Assembly (NCBI GenBank): GCA_001606155.1
Contig: LODT01000013.1
Span: forward strand, 682,001 to 746,000
DNA: 64,000 nucleotides
Direction: 5' to 3'
Source of the DNA: Tieghemostelium lacteum
Taxonomy: Eukaryota; Evosea; Eumycetozoa; Dictyosteliales; Raperosteliaceae
Within the stretch, counting starts at the first letter, position 1; every line of letters starts with the position of its first letter. Position numbers and translations under genes: made by a program. Below are positions 10,274 through 21,197 of this stretch, one piece after another. The notes under the pieces were generated by a model. It was given only the letters and a program-made list of their open reading frames with translations, had not been told where the DNA came from and did not search any database.

Positions 10274-11623
10274 ATGACATTTCCTATGTTAGTTGATAGC
10301 AATAATAATTCATATTATAATCAATATTTAAAGCATAAGATTGATTTACCAGGATATTGGAATATAAAAGATAAAAGTCTGTTATTGGATGTAACAGGAA
10401 ATGGATACAGAGTTTCATACAAGACGGGAAAGACAGAGAACGAAGCAGCACTGATAAGGGCAAACTGTCCAATACCTATATCATGTGGTATATTTTATTT
10501 TGAGATTACAGTGATTAGTAAAGGAAAAGATGGGTATATAGGGATAGGTGTTTGTACCAGTCAGATGCCAACCAACAGACTACCCGGATGGGAGAAACAG
10601 TCGTATGGATACCACGGTGATGACGGTAACCTTTTTAAAGGCTCTGGTAGTGGTAAGCAATATGGACCTACATTTACAACCAATGATGTTGTGGGTTGTT
10701 GTGTCAATTTGATGCAAAACACACTATTTTTCACAAAGAATGGTGTACCTCTATCAGAGGCTACCAATGACCTGAAAGGAATGACACTATATCCTTGTAT
10801 AGGTTTACGAACACCTGGTGAGTCTATAGAAGTAAATTTTGGACAGAGACCTTTTATCTTTGACATTGAACAACTGATTAAAGAAGAAAAAGAAAAGGTA
10901 CTAAAGTCAATGAAATCTCAATCCAATGGAGAAGAAGAGATAAATTCAACCCAATTAGTTCTCGATTACCTAATACATCATGGTTATTTTGAAACTATTC
11001 GATCATTTGCAGCTGTTACTGGTAGTTCAGGTCAAAATTTAGATTCACAATTAGATGATATTAAAAATAGACAAAGTATGTACAAAAGTTTTCTATAGAA
11101 TATTAGTATGAAAGTGTATATTAATATATATAATGTAGAAATATCAGATTTACTATCTAGAGGTGATATAGACCAAGTAATACAGGAATTAAATAGATTA
11201 TACCCAAATTTTTTACAAAAGAGACAAGATATATTATTTAAATTACAGTGTCAAAAGTTTATAGAGATGATAAAGACAGCTCCTATTGAGGATACAATGG
11301 CATTTGGACAACAGGAATTATATAAATTCTCACAAATTTCAGAAGATTATGAAACAACTCTACAGGAGATATTCAGTCTCATTGCCTATACTGATCCATT
11401 TAAAAGTCCTGTATCCTCTCTGTTATCCGAACAGAGAAGAGACCCAATTATTAATGATCTCAATTGTGCACTGTTGGTACATTGTAATAAACCTGCAATT
11501 CCAGTACTAGAGAAGCTAATTAGACAATGTAAAGTGGTAATTGATGAATCTATATCCAATAATGCTTCTTCTTTTGCTGGTTTGTTAGATCTTAAAGAAT
11601 TTATAGACTCTGACTCTTTGTAA
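10274..11623 (+). CDS. RanBPM/Gid1-type SPRY-LisH-CTLH-CRA protein
   Basis: Two exons, 10274-11075 and 11139-11623, separated by a 63-bp intron (GTATGT...TGTAG), give 428 residues. Order of domains: SPRY (about 20-195; CPIPISCGIFYFEITVISKG, GYIGIGVC, YGPTFTTNDVVGCCVNL), LisH (about 215-248; LVLDYLIHHGYFETIRSFA), CTLH beginning right at the exon junction (ISDLLSRGDIDQVIQELNRL) and the CRA region to the end. This is the RanBP9/10 architecture, the scaffold subunit of the GID/CTLH E3 ubiquitin ligase. The intron separates LisH from CTLH. Without splicing the frame stops shortly after LisH, so the joined model is preferred. Confidence 0.9.
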
Positions 11624-11786
11624 AATTTTAAAAATTCCACAGCCCTCCTCCACTCCTACTAAACACCAAACAATAATACTATCAATTAATGTAGAGAGTT
11701 TTCACAAAATAAACAAGACAACCATTCAAAATGATTTTCAGTAAATTTGTAAATAAAATATTTATTTAAAAACCATGTTGATTAAA

Positions 11787-12668
11787 TTAGACAATTTGTA
11801 CTTTAGGTGAACAATCTCCACTTGTTGCTTCTGTATTGGATATTAGATCTGCACCATCATTGGTTGATTCTTGACAATTTATATTTATAGATCCAATTTT
11901 TGGTAGTTCAGGTTGAGCAATATATGGTTGTGGGAACCAACTATTCTTTAAATCTTTAACAGATTGAATTAAATCAGTAGCTATAAACAATGGTGCAATT
12001 AAAACCAAATGGGTAATAAAATTAGTTAAAGATAACTTCCATGATTGACCAGGACTCCACATGGCAATTCTATATGGATCTACAAATTGGCCCATGGAGC
12101 TCTTACAAATTCCATAATTTGGACCAACACTATCTATTCTACATACATCATGTTCAAAATTCAGTTCCATATTGATTCTGGTTCTCTTCTGAAATTCTGA
12201 TTTCAAATTTAGAGGAATTATAGAAGTCATTAATAACCCAATCAATGAGAATAGGAATATAATTAATACTATAAAAGTTCTTTTTCTAACTCTGAATCTT
12301 GTAGTGTCTTGATTTATTGGTTTTCCAATGAACAGTAGTAGAACTAATAAACACATATCGGATATTAAAACCATTTCTTGCCATACTTCATAAATTGACA
12401 AATCAAAGTTCTTTCGATACGCTATCTTTTTGATTTCAGCTACTCTTCCACTGGAATATGGATGAGGTTTACCATATTCAATTTGTTCAACATAACCATT
12501 AAAATATTTTGTAACTATCTCACCATAGATTCTGTTGGTGTTAACTTCTCTCTTTTTATAGACTGTTGAATAAAATTCTAAATTTATTGAAAATATTAAA
12601 AATATTAAACTGAATATCAACAAGAGTATTGAAATCCTCCAAAAGTAATTTTTAGTCAGAGATTTCAT
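11787..12668 (-). CDS. Four-helix membrane protein, dictyostelid family of unknown function
   Basis: One exon, 293 residues from the ATG (MKSLTKNYFWRISILLLIFS). Four hydrophobic segments are visible: residues about 10-32, 108-130, 140-162 and 225-245. Between the first and second there is a luminal or extracellular loop of about 70 residues. A second loop contains paired cysteines (HDVCRIDS ... YGICKSS), which suggests a disulphide. The C-terminal 50 residues are cytosolic-like and polar. I do not recognise the family; the topology resembles other small tetraspan-like proteins of Dictyostelia, but no tetraspanin CCG motif is present. Confidence 0.7.
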   Translation of the reverse strand: MKSLTKNYFWRISILLLIFSLIFLIFSINLEFYSTVYKKREVNTNRIYGEIVTKYFNGYVEQIEYGKPHPYSSGRVAEIKKIAYRKNFDLSIYEVWQEMVLISDMCLLVLLLFIGKPINQDTTRFRVRKRTFIVLIIFLFSLIGLLMTSIIPLNLKSEFQKRTRINMELNFEHDVCRIDSVGPNYGICKSSMGQFVDPYRIAMWSPGQSWKLSLTNFITHLVLIAPLFIATDLIQSVKDLKNSWFPQPYIAQPELPKIGSININCQESTNDGADLISNTEATSGDCSPKVQIV

Positions 12669-13124
12669 CTTCAAGTTGTAATTTATAAATATTAAATTGA
12701 AAATAGATAGTTTTGTTTCGACTTCATTTCACATTTTAACATTTTATAAAATTTTCGAATTACCACACTCTAAAATTCCAATACCTTTACTACTACCACA
12801 ACAAATAAAAAAAAAATAGATATAAAATTAAAATATTATTTTTCAGTCAGAGTGTGGTTGTTATTGTTAAAAATGAAAAATATCTGAAATGAAATTAACA
12901 AACAAAAATTATGGAATATTTTATACAATCTTTAAAAATATATGTTATGTTTATTTTTATTACATTTAATAATCTATGATTATATAGTTATTATTTATAA
13001 AAAATTGAAAATTAAAGATTAAATATTCTTGATTTCCATTAATGTTTTTAGGTATTATATATATTTATAAAAAAAATTGGAAACTTAATTATATTCTATT
13101 TTGTTATTATTATTATTATTATGA
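12669..13124. other. Intergenic region between two minus-strand genes
   Basis: Very AT-rich. It carries the promoter of the tetraspan-like gene and the 3' end of the Cys/His-module gene. A 10-bp inverted repeat is present: ACCACACTCT at 12762-12771 and AGAGTGTGGT at 12849-12858. The CA-rich arms resemble half-sites of GBF-type G-boxes. No gene seen. Confidence 0.4.
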
Positions 13125-14869
13125 TTATATTGAGATTTTTGAAGGTGATGAAGATAAAATTTCAAATTCCTGATTGATATCAATTTCTTGTTGAATTTCA
13201 GATTTTTCATTTGAACTCCAATAAAAGTTTGTATCGTTGGAGCATACTAGTGACATTGGAAGAGATGTTGGCTGTTGGAATTGATATTTAATATCCATTT
13301 CATCTAATGTAGATGTAGTTTGTTGATCTATTGTCAATTGTAAATTGTTATAGTAATTGTATATATCATTACCATTGTTATTGTCGTTTAATATCATTTT
13401 GAGATGCATTGGACTGGATTCAGTTACAGATGCTCCATATTTGGCTGTAGTAGTGGTACTTTGTTGATTTCGATTTCTTGAACCTACATGACCCATAATG
13501 GAAAGTCTATTCATGGTAGTTGAAGCAGCTCCTATGTTTTGAGGTTGATTATGATGTTTTTTATTGGATCTTCTACCTAGAAGCATTGGAGAACTTATTG
13601 GTGTAACTGGTGAGCCAGCTGGACGAAGTTCATAGACTTTCTTTTTTAAATTACAATAGAATTCATTGAAATCATTGATTGGAATGAGAATTTCTAGTTT
13701 TTTATAGGCTTCTTTTAACTCTGGATCTTTTCGGAGAGATTGAGATTTTTTCTTTTGATTCAGATCTTTTCTCTTTTGTTTGTATTCTCTGATGAGGTTT
13801 AGGTTAAGTCTCATGTCACAGCCGATACAGTATGGTATATTCTGACCGTGATGGTGAATCTTGTGATTGGAATAGTGTCTTGCATATCCAGCATAATGTA
13901 CAATATCGTTACAACCATAGTGGCAACATCTTCTCTCCCTCTTTTCATTTTCCATGTAGTCTCTTTGTTTATAGTACTCGTATACCTGTTCTATAGTTGG
14001 TGACTTTACAATAGGCTTTTGTGGAGCAACTATATTCGATTTTTTCATTTTAATAGAATCAGATGACATTGGAGTTTGCATAAATATATTATTAAGTGAC
14101 CCGTGAATTGAATATGGAACAATTTGAGATGAATTGGAATCATCAGAATACATTCCCATATCATCACTACTACAACTACTTCCATATTCAACTGATAAAT
14201 CATGTGGCATCCCAGGTGTAGAATTTCCACTATCACACTCTGGTATCTAATATCAACCAAATTAGTATCAATCCACACACATATATATATATTCAATTAA
14301 ATTATATATAAATTACATACATTTGTAAATTGATTTGTATAAAATGAAGGTAATGATCGTGGGGATACAATAGATTCATCACCTTGTTGATCATAATTAC
14401 AACCAGCACAATTAATAATACAATCAGCATGTGGTTGTGATCTGTGTAATAGGTACTCTTTAAATGAATGAAATCTCTCAGAACATTGAATGATGATATT
14501 GTCTTCCTGTATATAATGATTACATTGAAATTTCTTATAATACATAATGGATTTTCCACCACTTGGACTAAGGCCACTGCTTATTATAGACTTGGGAGAT
14601 ATTTTAACTTGACCAAGCGTTGATTTTACTGAATTGGGTTTTCTACCATTTTTATTCTTTAAGATTTTTACACTATTAATGTTATTATTGTTATAATTAT
14701 TATTATTTAAGTTGTCGTTATTGTTACATATGATAGATATAAAATCTGATGATGATGGTGGTGGTGGTGAAGATTGTGGTGTTATTGGATATATGTTATG
14801 ATGATGAATATTTAATTCATCTGGTATATTCATTGTTACAATTGGAAATATAGTATCATCAATATCCAT
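13125..14869 (-). CDS. Protein with a duplicated Cys/His (zinc-binding) module
   Basis: Two exons, 14869-14321 and 14246-13125, joined in phase 0 across a 74-bp intron (GTATGT...TTAG), giving 556 residues. Two similar modules can be seen. Module 1 has C115, C129, H142, H147, C154 and C157. Module 2 has C290/C291, C295, H307, H311, C323 and C326. Both share the pattern C-x(11-12)-H-x(3-4)-H-x(6-11)-C-x2-C with aromatic/basic spacing (FHSFKEYLLHRSQPH against VHYAGYARHYSNHKIHHH). This looks like a tandem zinc-binding fold. Low-complexity Asn, Ser and Pro runs surround the modules, and basic stretches suggest a nuclear protein. I do not recognise the family. A GT-rich element lies about 260 bp upstream of the start. 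Confidence 0.7.
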
Positions 14870-15421
14870 TGTTGATTTATGATTTATATTATATTATTTT
14901 TAATATTTTTATTATAATTTATATATGTGTGTTTGTATATGTATATTGTGAGTGTGTGTATGAATTTATATATATATTTAATAATGAAACCTTTTTTTTA
15001 AATTAAGTTTATTGAATTCATTTTTGATCGTAAAAATAGAAATTCAAACCTTTTGGGGAATGTGGGTATTTTTATCCTTGGAGCAAAGTACACACAATAA
15101 ATAAAAAAAATTTTTAATATTGCTCTGTGGGGGTGTGTGGTGTACAAACTAAAACCCCCCCAATAATCTCATTGATTCTGCAGTTGAGCACACTAAAATT
15201 AGTGTGTGAAAGAATTTTTATATTTCTTTTTTGTTTACATTATTGATTATATATATCTTTTTCTACTCTTTTAATTGAAGGAATGAATTTTGGAGACATG
15301 TATCACTTACCATTAAATCAAAAAATTGAAATTAAAAAAAAAAACCCAAAATTTTCATTTTTCAATTAATTGATCAAATCAAGGAATTTATCTTCAATCT
15401 CCTGGTGAATTTTTTTAATTT
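14870..15421. promoter_or_regulatory. Divergent promoter region with G-box-like element
   Basis: The 552-bp spacer separates the divergent Cys/His-module and CTNNBL1 genes. Around 15125-15144 lies a GT-rich run (CTGTGGGGGTGTGTGGTGTA) followed by CCCCCCC at about 15155-15161. This resembles the G-boxes bound by the dictyostelid developmental factor GBF, and its distance from the zinc-module gene would suit a promoter. A short TG repeat lies near 14921-14960 and a palindromic CACACTAAAATTAGTGTG at 15189-15206. Regulation by GBF is inference. Confidence 0.4.
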
Positions 15422-17129
15422 ATGAATAATAACACCAATAAAAGAAAGCATCAAGATGAAAATATTGAATTGGAAGATGACAATGATGACATTTATAAAT
15501 CTGCAAAATTAAGTCACAGTGATATAGTAGAACTCGTTAATCAAGTTGAAAATGATGAGGTAAAATATCAATATTTTAGGTCTTTTTAAAAACTTTAGAT
15601 ACTAATATGTTTAAACATAGTTTGAGGAATTAAATTCAAATAGTTTAAAGAAATTAGTATTGTCATTTGAGAACAAGTATTTAAAGAATCAACAACTTAG
15701 AAGTAAATTCAAAGATGATCATAGTAAATATTTGGAATCTGAAATGGATTTAGATGAATCTATAAAGAATTTACAGGTATTAGCTACAACACCGGACCTT
15801 TATAGTGTATTTGTTCAATTGGGAACTGTAGTTTCTTTAGGATCACTATTGACACATCCAAATATATTTATAGTGGCATCGGTAATTGATTTGTTGTATG
15901 AACTGTTACAACATCAAGAAGAGGAATCTGATCAAAAAATGTCATTATATCAATCCATGATTGAGAATGGAATTGTAGAGGCTTTAGTTCAAACTCTATC
16001 AAAACTCGAAGTTACAGAAGAAGACGAACTGAAAGCCATTGTAAATGTTTACAATTGTGTAGAGACTCTATTGGATTTGAATAGTGAACAGGTTGCAAGA
16101 GTACTTACTACCTGTCAATACCCTTTCATTTCTTATCTTGTCTCTATAGTCACATCACAAGAATCCGAACTCAAAATGAAGTTACATGCCAGTGAGTTAC
16201 TATCAATCATTCTTCAATCGAATCAAGTTTCACATGACCTTTTTGGTACCAAACTCGAAGGTATTGAAAAGGTATTAGTTGTCCTATCTAAAACCATCAA
16301 AACACCACCAGTAGCTCTCGAAGAAAAAGAGTTCTATGAAAATCTTATTCAGTCTCTTTGTTCAGTACTTTTAACCAACAATACAAACAAACAACTTTTT
16401 ATAAAATCCGAAGGTACTCAACTCATGTTATTATTTATAAAGTATGTAGCTTTACTATATCTAAATTAATTATAATATACTAATGAAAATCTATAAAGAA
16501 AAAAGACAATATTTAGAGGATCGGCATTGAAACTATTAAATTTTTCAATATCTAATCATAAAGATTCTAATGAGAATTTTGTACAGGTTCTAGGACTGAA
16601 GACACTGTTTACATGTTTTATGAAGAAATTAAAAAAGTCATCTGAAAAGAAAAAGATTTATTCAGAATTTCAAGATGATGAACATATTATAACTATAATA
16701 TTTTCACTGTTGACTCAGTTGAATAAGGATTCGGATTCAATGAATAGATTGTTATTCAAATTCACTGAAAACGATTTTGAAAAACTTGTTCGTCTATTGG
16801 AGTTACATGAAAAGTATTATATTAGAGTTCAAATGTTAGATAGAAAAATTCAACATGAACAACAACAAAAAGATGAGGAAGAAGATGATGAAGATCTAAT
16901 TTATCTAAAAAGACTTGAAGGTGGTCTATTTACTCTACAGTACATTGATTTAATCATGCTTTTACTGTCCTATATAAACACACAAATCAAACAAAAACTA
17001 TTGGATCTCTTTAAATCAAAGAATTTCAAAATATCCAGTATAAAAGCTGTAATTAGTGATTATCTTGAGAATAACAGTTCTTCAATTACAACCTATGATA
17101 TATCCCAGCTGTTGGAGAAAACATTTTGA
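15422..17129 (+). CDS. ctnnbl1: Beta-catenin-like protein 1 (CTNNBL1)
   Basis: Three exons: 15422-15559, 15621-16441 and 16517-17129, giving 523 residues; all phases match. The N-terminus has a basic patch (NKRKHQDE) followed by an acidic stretch. The body is the CTNNBL1 armadillo-like repeat: FENKYLKNQQLRSKFKDDHS, then KNLQVLATTPDLYSVFVQLG, then SLLTHPNIFIVASVIDLLYE. The length is close to the 563 residues of animal proteins. CTNNBL1 associates with the Prp19/CDC5L spliceosomal complex in the nucleus. The gene tail-to-tail neighbour is peptidyl-tRNA hydrolase, 26 bp away. Confidence 0.92.
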
Positions 17130-17155
17130 AATAAATAGTTGTGCGCATTATATTT

Positions 17156-18157
17156 CTATTTATTAACTAAATTCATTGCATAGTTTGACCCCTTTTCAAT
17201 GAATAATAGAATAGATCTTGATACTCTATCTAGTGCTGGTTTCATTTTTTGTTGTTCTTCCAAATTGAAATTCTTTAATACAAAATCAGTAAGAATCTCA
17301 CCAGATCCAGGTATACCAACACCAATTTTAATTCTATTTACTTTTTCACCACCCACTCTCTTTATTATATCATCCATTCCTTTTTGACCTCCTGAACCAC
17401 CTTTTGATCTCATTCTTACTAAACCAACATCCATAGTTGCATCATCAAGCAATATTAAAATATTTTCTGATGGTACATTATAATTTGTCATAATTCCTTT
17501 AACACTACCACCACTTAAATTCATATATTTTTGTGGTTTCATTAATATAATTTCATATACTACTTTACTAGGTTTAATAAACTCTGTTGGTTTTTCAATT
17601 TTTGGAATTTGTTCGTTATCAGGTTGAGTTATATTTACTTGTAGTTGTTGTTGTTGTGATTCCATTAATAATTTATGTCTTTGTTGTTTAATTCTATAAT
17701 TGTCTATATGTTCTTTATGTGATAAATGATCGTCTAATTCAGCATGAATAATTTGTAAAAGACAATGGTTTTTGTTTTGTGTGATTGTGGTATTTAGTTG
17801 ATTGGCAAAGTTATCAATTGCTTTGAAACCAATGTTATGTCTATTGTTTGTATATTTATCACCAGGATTACCTAGACCTACGATAAGGTATCTATGCTTT
17901 GCTCTTACTCTATCTGATGGTGCTCCGCATCTTACTGATTCTAAAGTTTGTGTTTTATCGGTATTTTCAAAAATTAATTGACTTTTACATTTATATTTAT
18001 TGATAAGGAGTGGAGTAGTACTATTATTCTTGGAGGGTGGTGAGTTATCAATAATATTGGTAACTTTTGTCGGTATTGGTTGGTTTAGTAATGTATAGTA
18101 TCGTTTTATATATTGTATTCCATTTATAGATTTTTGATTGTAAAACAGTGATTTCAT
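17156..18157 (-). CDS. Peptidyl-tRNA hydrolase, bacterial type (mitochondrial)
   Basis: One exon, 333 residues from ATG; the first 25 residues (MKSLFYNQKSINGIQYIKRY) are basic and suit mitochondrial import. Pth motifs are present: LIVGLGNPGDKYTNNRHNIG with the catalytic His, MKPQKYMNLSGGSV with the substrate-binding Asn, and LLDDATMD with an acidic residue at the catalytic Asp place. The usual GGHxGHNG segment reads GGSGGQKG, so the His and Asn of that loop are changed. A polar, Gln-rich insert of about 60 residues splits the domain before KVVYEIILMKPQ. The enzyme releases tRNA from peptidyl-tRNA drop-off products. Activity is likely but the altered loop deserves note. Confidence 0.88.
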   Translation of the reverse strand: MKSLFYNQKSINGIQYIKRYYTLLNQPIPTKVTNIIDNSPPSKNNSTTPLLINKYKCKSQLIFENTDKTQTLESVRCGAPSDRVRAKHRYLIVGLGNPGDKYTNNRHNIGFKAIDNFANQLNTTITQNKNHCLLQIIHAELDDHLSHKEHIDNYRIKQQRHKLLMESQQQQLQVNITQPDNEQIPKIEKPTEFIKPSKVVYEIILMKPQKYMNLSGGSVKGIMTNYNVPSENILILLDDATMDVGLVRMRSKGGSGGQKGMDDIIKRVGGEKVNRIKIGVGIPGSGEILTDFVLKNFNLEEQQKMKPALDRVSRSILLFIEKGSNYAMNLVNK

Positions 18158-18256
18158 TTGCAAAACCAAGTTTGATAAGGGGGGTAAGGATTTTTAAAAA
18201 AAAATTTATTTTAATTTCAAACTAACCACATATCAAACAAATAATTTGTTAAGATA

Positions 18257-19422
18257 ATGGAAGAAAAAAGTGAAAATTCACAACAGAAGACACAAGAGTC
18301 TACTACTGAGAGTGTACCTACAGTAACTTCACCAAAGAGTACTGGTGGATGGGGATTCTGGGGAATAGTTGAATCCGTCCAAAAACAAGTTCAACAAGTA
18401 ACTGAACAAGTTCAACAGATAAATATAGTAGAGACTATTAAAGCAAAGTCTGACCAGGTTGTAAATATATATAAAGAGGATTTAAAAGAGTTTTCAAGTA
18501 CATTGTTCAATGATACATCTACTATTGTTCAATCTCAGTTGAATAATGTTAAACAATATATTCCAATTACAGAGACTATTGGGAATTCAAATACTACCTC
18601 AACTTCAACTTCAACTACACCTTCAAAGAAACCAAGCGATATTAAATTAATTAAAAATCTATCATTTTTCACATCAGAGCCTACGGATATACAAGACTAT
18701 GAACAATGGTCTAGTAACTTTGGTAACCTTGATAGTCATACCATTGAGATTAACGCTTTAATTTCTGGTGATGAAGCTATTAAGGCTTTATACTTGCAAT
18801 ATGTACCTAGTAAAATTACACATCAACAATTTTGGTTGAAATACTTTTATAAACAATATAGATCACAAAAAGAAGAAGAAAGAAGACATTTTATACTACA
18901 ACGTATGTGTTATTAATTCTACTACTTTAAATAATGTTATTTGTACAAATAGCTAATGTATAAACATCTATAACAGAGGTTTCAGCTACCCAAGCTAAAG
19001 AAGATGATGAGGAAATTGGTTGGGATGATGAAGACGAAAAGTCATCTCCAGTTATTAATAATAATAACAATATAAAGGAATCTACTGTGGAATCAAAAGA
19101 AACTGTAACAACAACAGATAAAACAGAGGACGATGAATACATTAACAGCGACGATGAATTAGACAAAGAAATTGAAAAGCAATATCAAGAGGAACAAAAA
19201 TTAAAATCCTCTATAAATAATTTAATTGTTGAAACTCCTACTCCCACTCCAATAATCAAAGAAAATGAAACAACTTCTGTATCTGAAGAAGAAGAGATTT
19301 TATTGGATGTAGAAGATGATCAACAAAAAGAATCACAATCAAATACTAATCCAACACCAACCAAACAAGTTAGTGTTTTACCAGTAGGTGATGATGATGA
19401 AGATTATGTAGAATGGGATTAA
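18257..19422 (+). CDS. BSD-domain protein (BSDC1/DOS2-like)
   Basis: Two exons, 18257-18902 and 18977-19422, joined in phase 1 (CA|G), give 363 residues. The N-terminus has GGWGFWGIVESVQKQVQQVT, an amphipathic helix region common to BSDC1-type proteins. The BSD domain lies at about 165-215 (SGDEAIKALYLQYVPSKITH, then FWLKYFYKQY with the paired F-W). The rest is acidic, with IGWDDEDE and a C-terminal VGDDDEDYVEWD; repeated short W-D motifs at the end are typical of the family. Role unknown; the BSD fold occurs in TFIIH p62 and synapse-associated proteins. Confidence in the domain is high. Confidence 0.85.
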
Positions 19423-19734
19423 TTAAAAGAGTGTAAATTTATAATTATATATATATTTTTCACAATTGTACAAATCATAAACGTGAATGAATAAACTTTT
19501 ACTAAAAGATATATTTTGTTTCGATTCAAATGGACTTGTTTAAATGTAGTTCAAGTTATGTTGAATGTCAAAGCAAATTGAATTTAAATTTTAGATTTAA
19601 AATCAGATTAAATTAGATAATCTATTTGATACATAAGGTGAATTTTTGAAATAAAATTGAATTTCATATTGCAAACTTAAAACGAAAAAAAAAAAAAATG
19701 ATTTCATATTTGATTGGTTTTTTGTGTTTGAAAA
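19423..19734. other. Intergenic region, nothing recognised
   Basis: AT-rich spacer between two plus-strand genes, with a poly(A) run at about 19685-19698 just before the next start codon. No gene, repeat or binding site seen. Confidence 0.4.
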
Positions 19735-20948
19735 ATGAATCATTTAATCAAACAATCCTTATCTAGAGGAATAAGTAAATATTAACCTAATTGCCTTTAA
19801 TATTAAAATGTAAAGATACACTAACCAGATTTTAATCAAAATCATTAGGATGTATCAACTATAAATCCAATATTTCAGCATTTAGTTTAAGCAGTCAAAT
19901 ACAGGTTAGCAGTAAAAATAATATATTAGTAAACAGTAAAAATGATAGAATAACATTATCAGAGATGAACTATACTCTATCACAGAAAAAGATTCAAAAA
20001 ATTAAAATTCAAAGAGATCAACAAGCTAAAGTTGCAAAAGAGGAGAAAGAGAGAACTTTTGCTGAGGTAAATAAGATCTCAATTGATAATTTAACACTAC
20101 AAGATGCATTAGTAAATCTTAAAGAAAAATTTGAAAAGTTTCACATGGTAGCACCAAAACTGTTGATTACTCTCTTTAAAAAAGTCAGAACAGTTGAGGA
20201 ACTCAGAGAGGTTTTACAGTTTTACAAGACTCTCAAAATCAACAATGAGAGATACTTTAATCCTGGATTTGTTCAGATTCTCTACTACGCATTCAAGAGA
20301 ACTAAGAGTCTTCAATTGTTTGCAGAGATGATTATTGATTCCAAAACTTTCCAAATATTCCCAAAACCCAACGTTGTCACCAAAACCATCACCTATATAA
20401 TAAAAGAACACCAAGACCACCAATTGGCAATCAACTTACTCTTGAACTATCAGACTAAAGTTGAAATCAACTCCTATGCCAACATTTCAACTTTGATTTG
20501 TGAGTTGTTGATTAAAGAAAAAGAGCCATTATCTATCTTATACCCATTTTTCCAAAATCTACCTAGACCATTGGATATCGGTAAAGTAGCTATTAAATAC
20601 ATACTCAGAGATGCTATGGTTAGAGGAACTGCAAAAGAAGCATTACAATCACTCTCTAAACATATCATTGCAAGTCAAACAGAGGAACCATTTGACTCAC
20701 ACACTCAAGCCACTATCATTGCAGCAAAGATCATTGGTTGCCCAGTAGAATCAAGATTTGATCAATCTATCACCTCTCAAATGACCAAATCACCAGAAAT
20801 TGCTCCACTCATTATCGAGCAAATTCAAAAAGCATCACAAAACTCCATCCCAGAAACTAACAGTAAAGATAAAATCAAACAATCCATCCAAGACTATTAC
20901 ACCAAAAATACTCCCGCAGAATTACAATCCCTATTATCTTCAAACTAA
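19735..20948 (+). CDS. Predicted mitochondrial helical-repeat (PPR-like) protein
   Basis: Exon 1 is 19735-19774 and exon 2 is 19849-20948; the join gives 379 residues. Exon 1 supplies MNHLIKQSLSRGI, continued by RCINYKSNISAFSL, a basic, Ser-rich presequence that reads as mitochondrial. A coiled, charged helix follows (SQKKIQKIKIQRDQQAKVAK) and then a series of antiparallel helices about 35 residues apart, for example LITLFKKVRTVEELREVLQF and FVQILYYAFKRTKSLQLFAE. This looks like divergent PPR or a similar alpha-solenoid, as in mitochondrial RNA-processing or ribosome-associated proteins. I do not recognise the exact family. Confidence 0.6.
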
Positions 20949-21197
20949 TACCATTTAAAAAACATAGAAATAAACTGAAAACCATTTAGACCAAATCAAA
21001 TACCCCTTTTTTTTACTAAATATGGATTTTTCTCTTTATTTAACAAATATTTTAATAATAAAATTTAAAAAAAAAAGAATAAGTATGGTTTAAACCTATT
21101 CTTTTTTAAGTTTTAGGAGGTTAGGTTTTGGGGTTTTTGAGATGATAATTACTGTGTGTTGTTTAGGGGTGGAGATGTAGATGCTAATTTTACAGAT

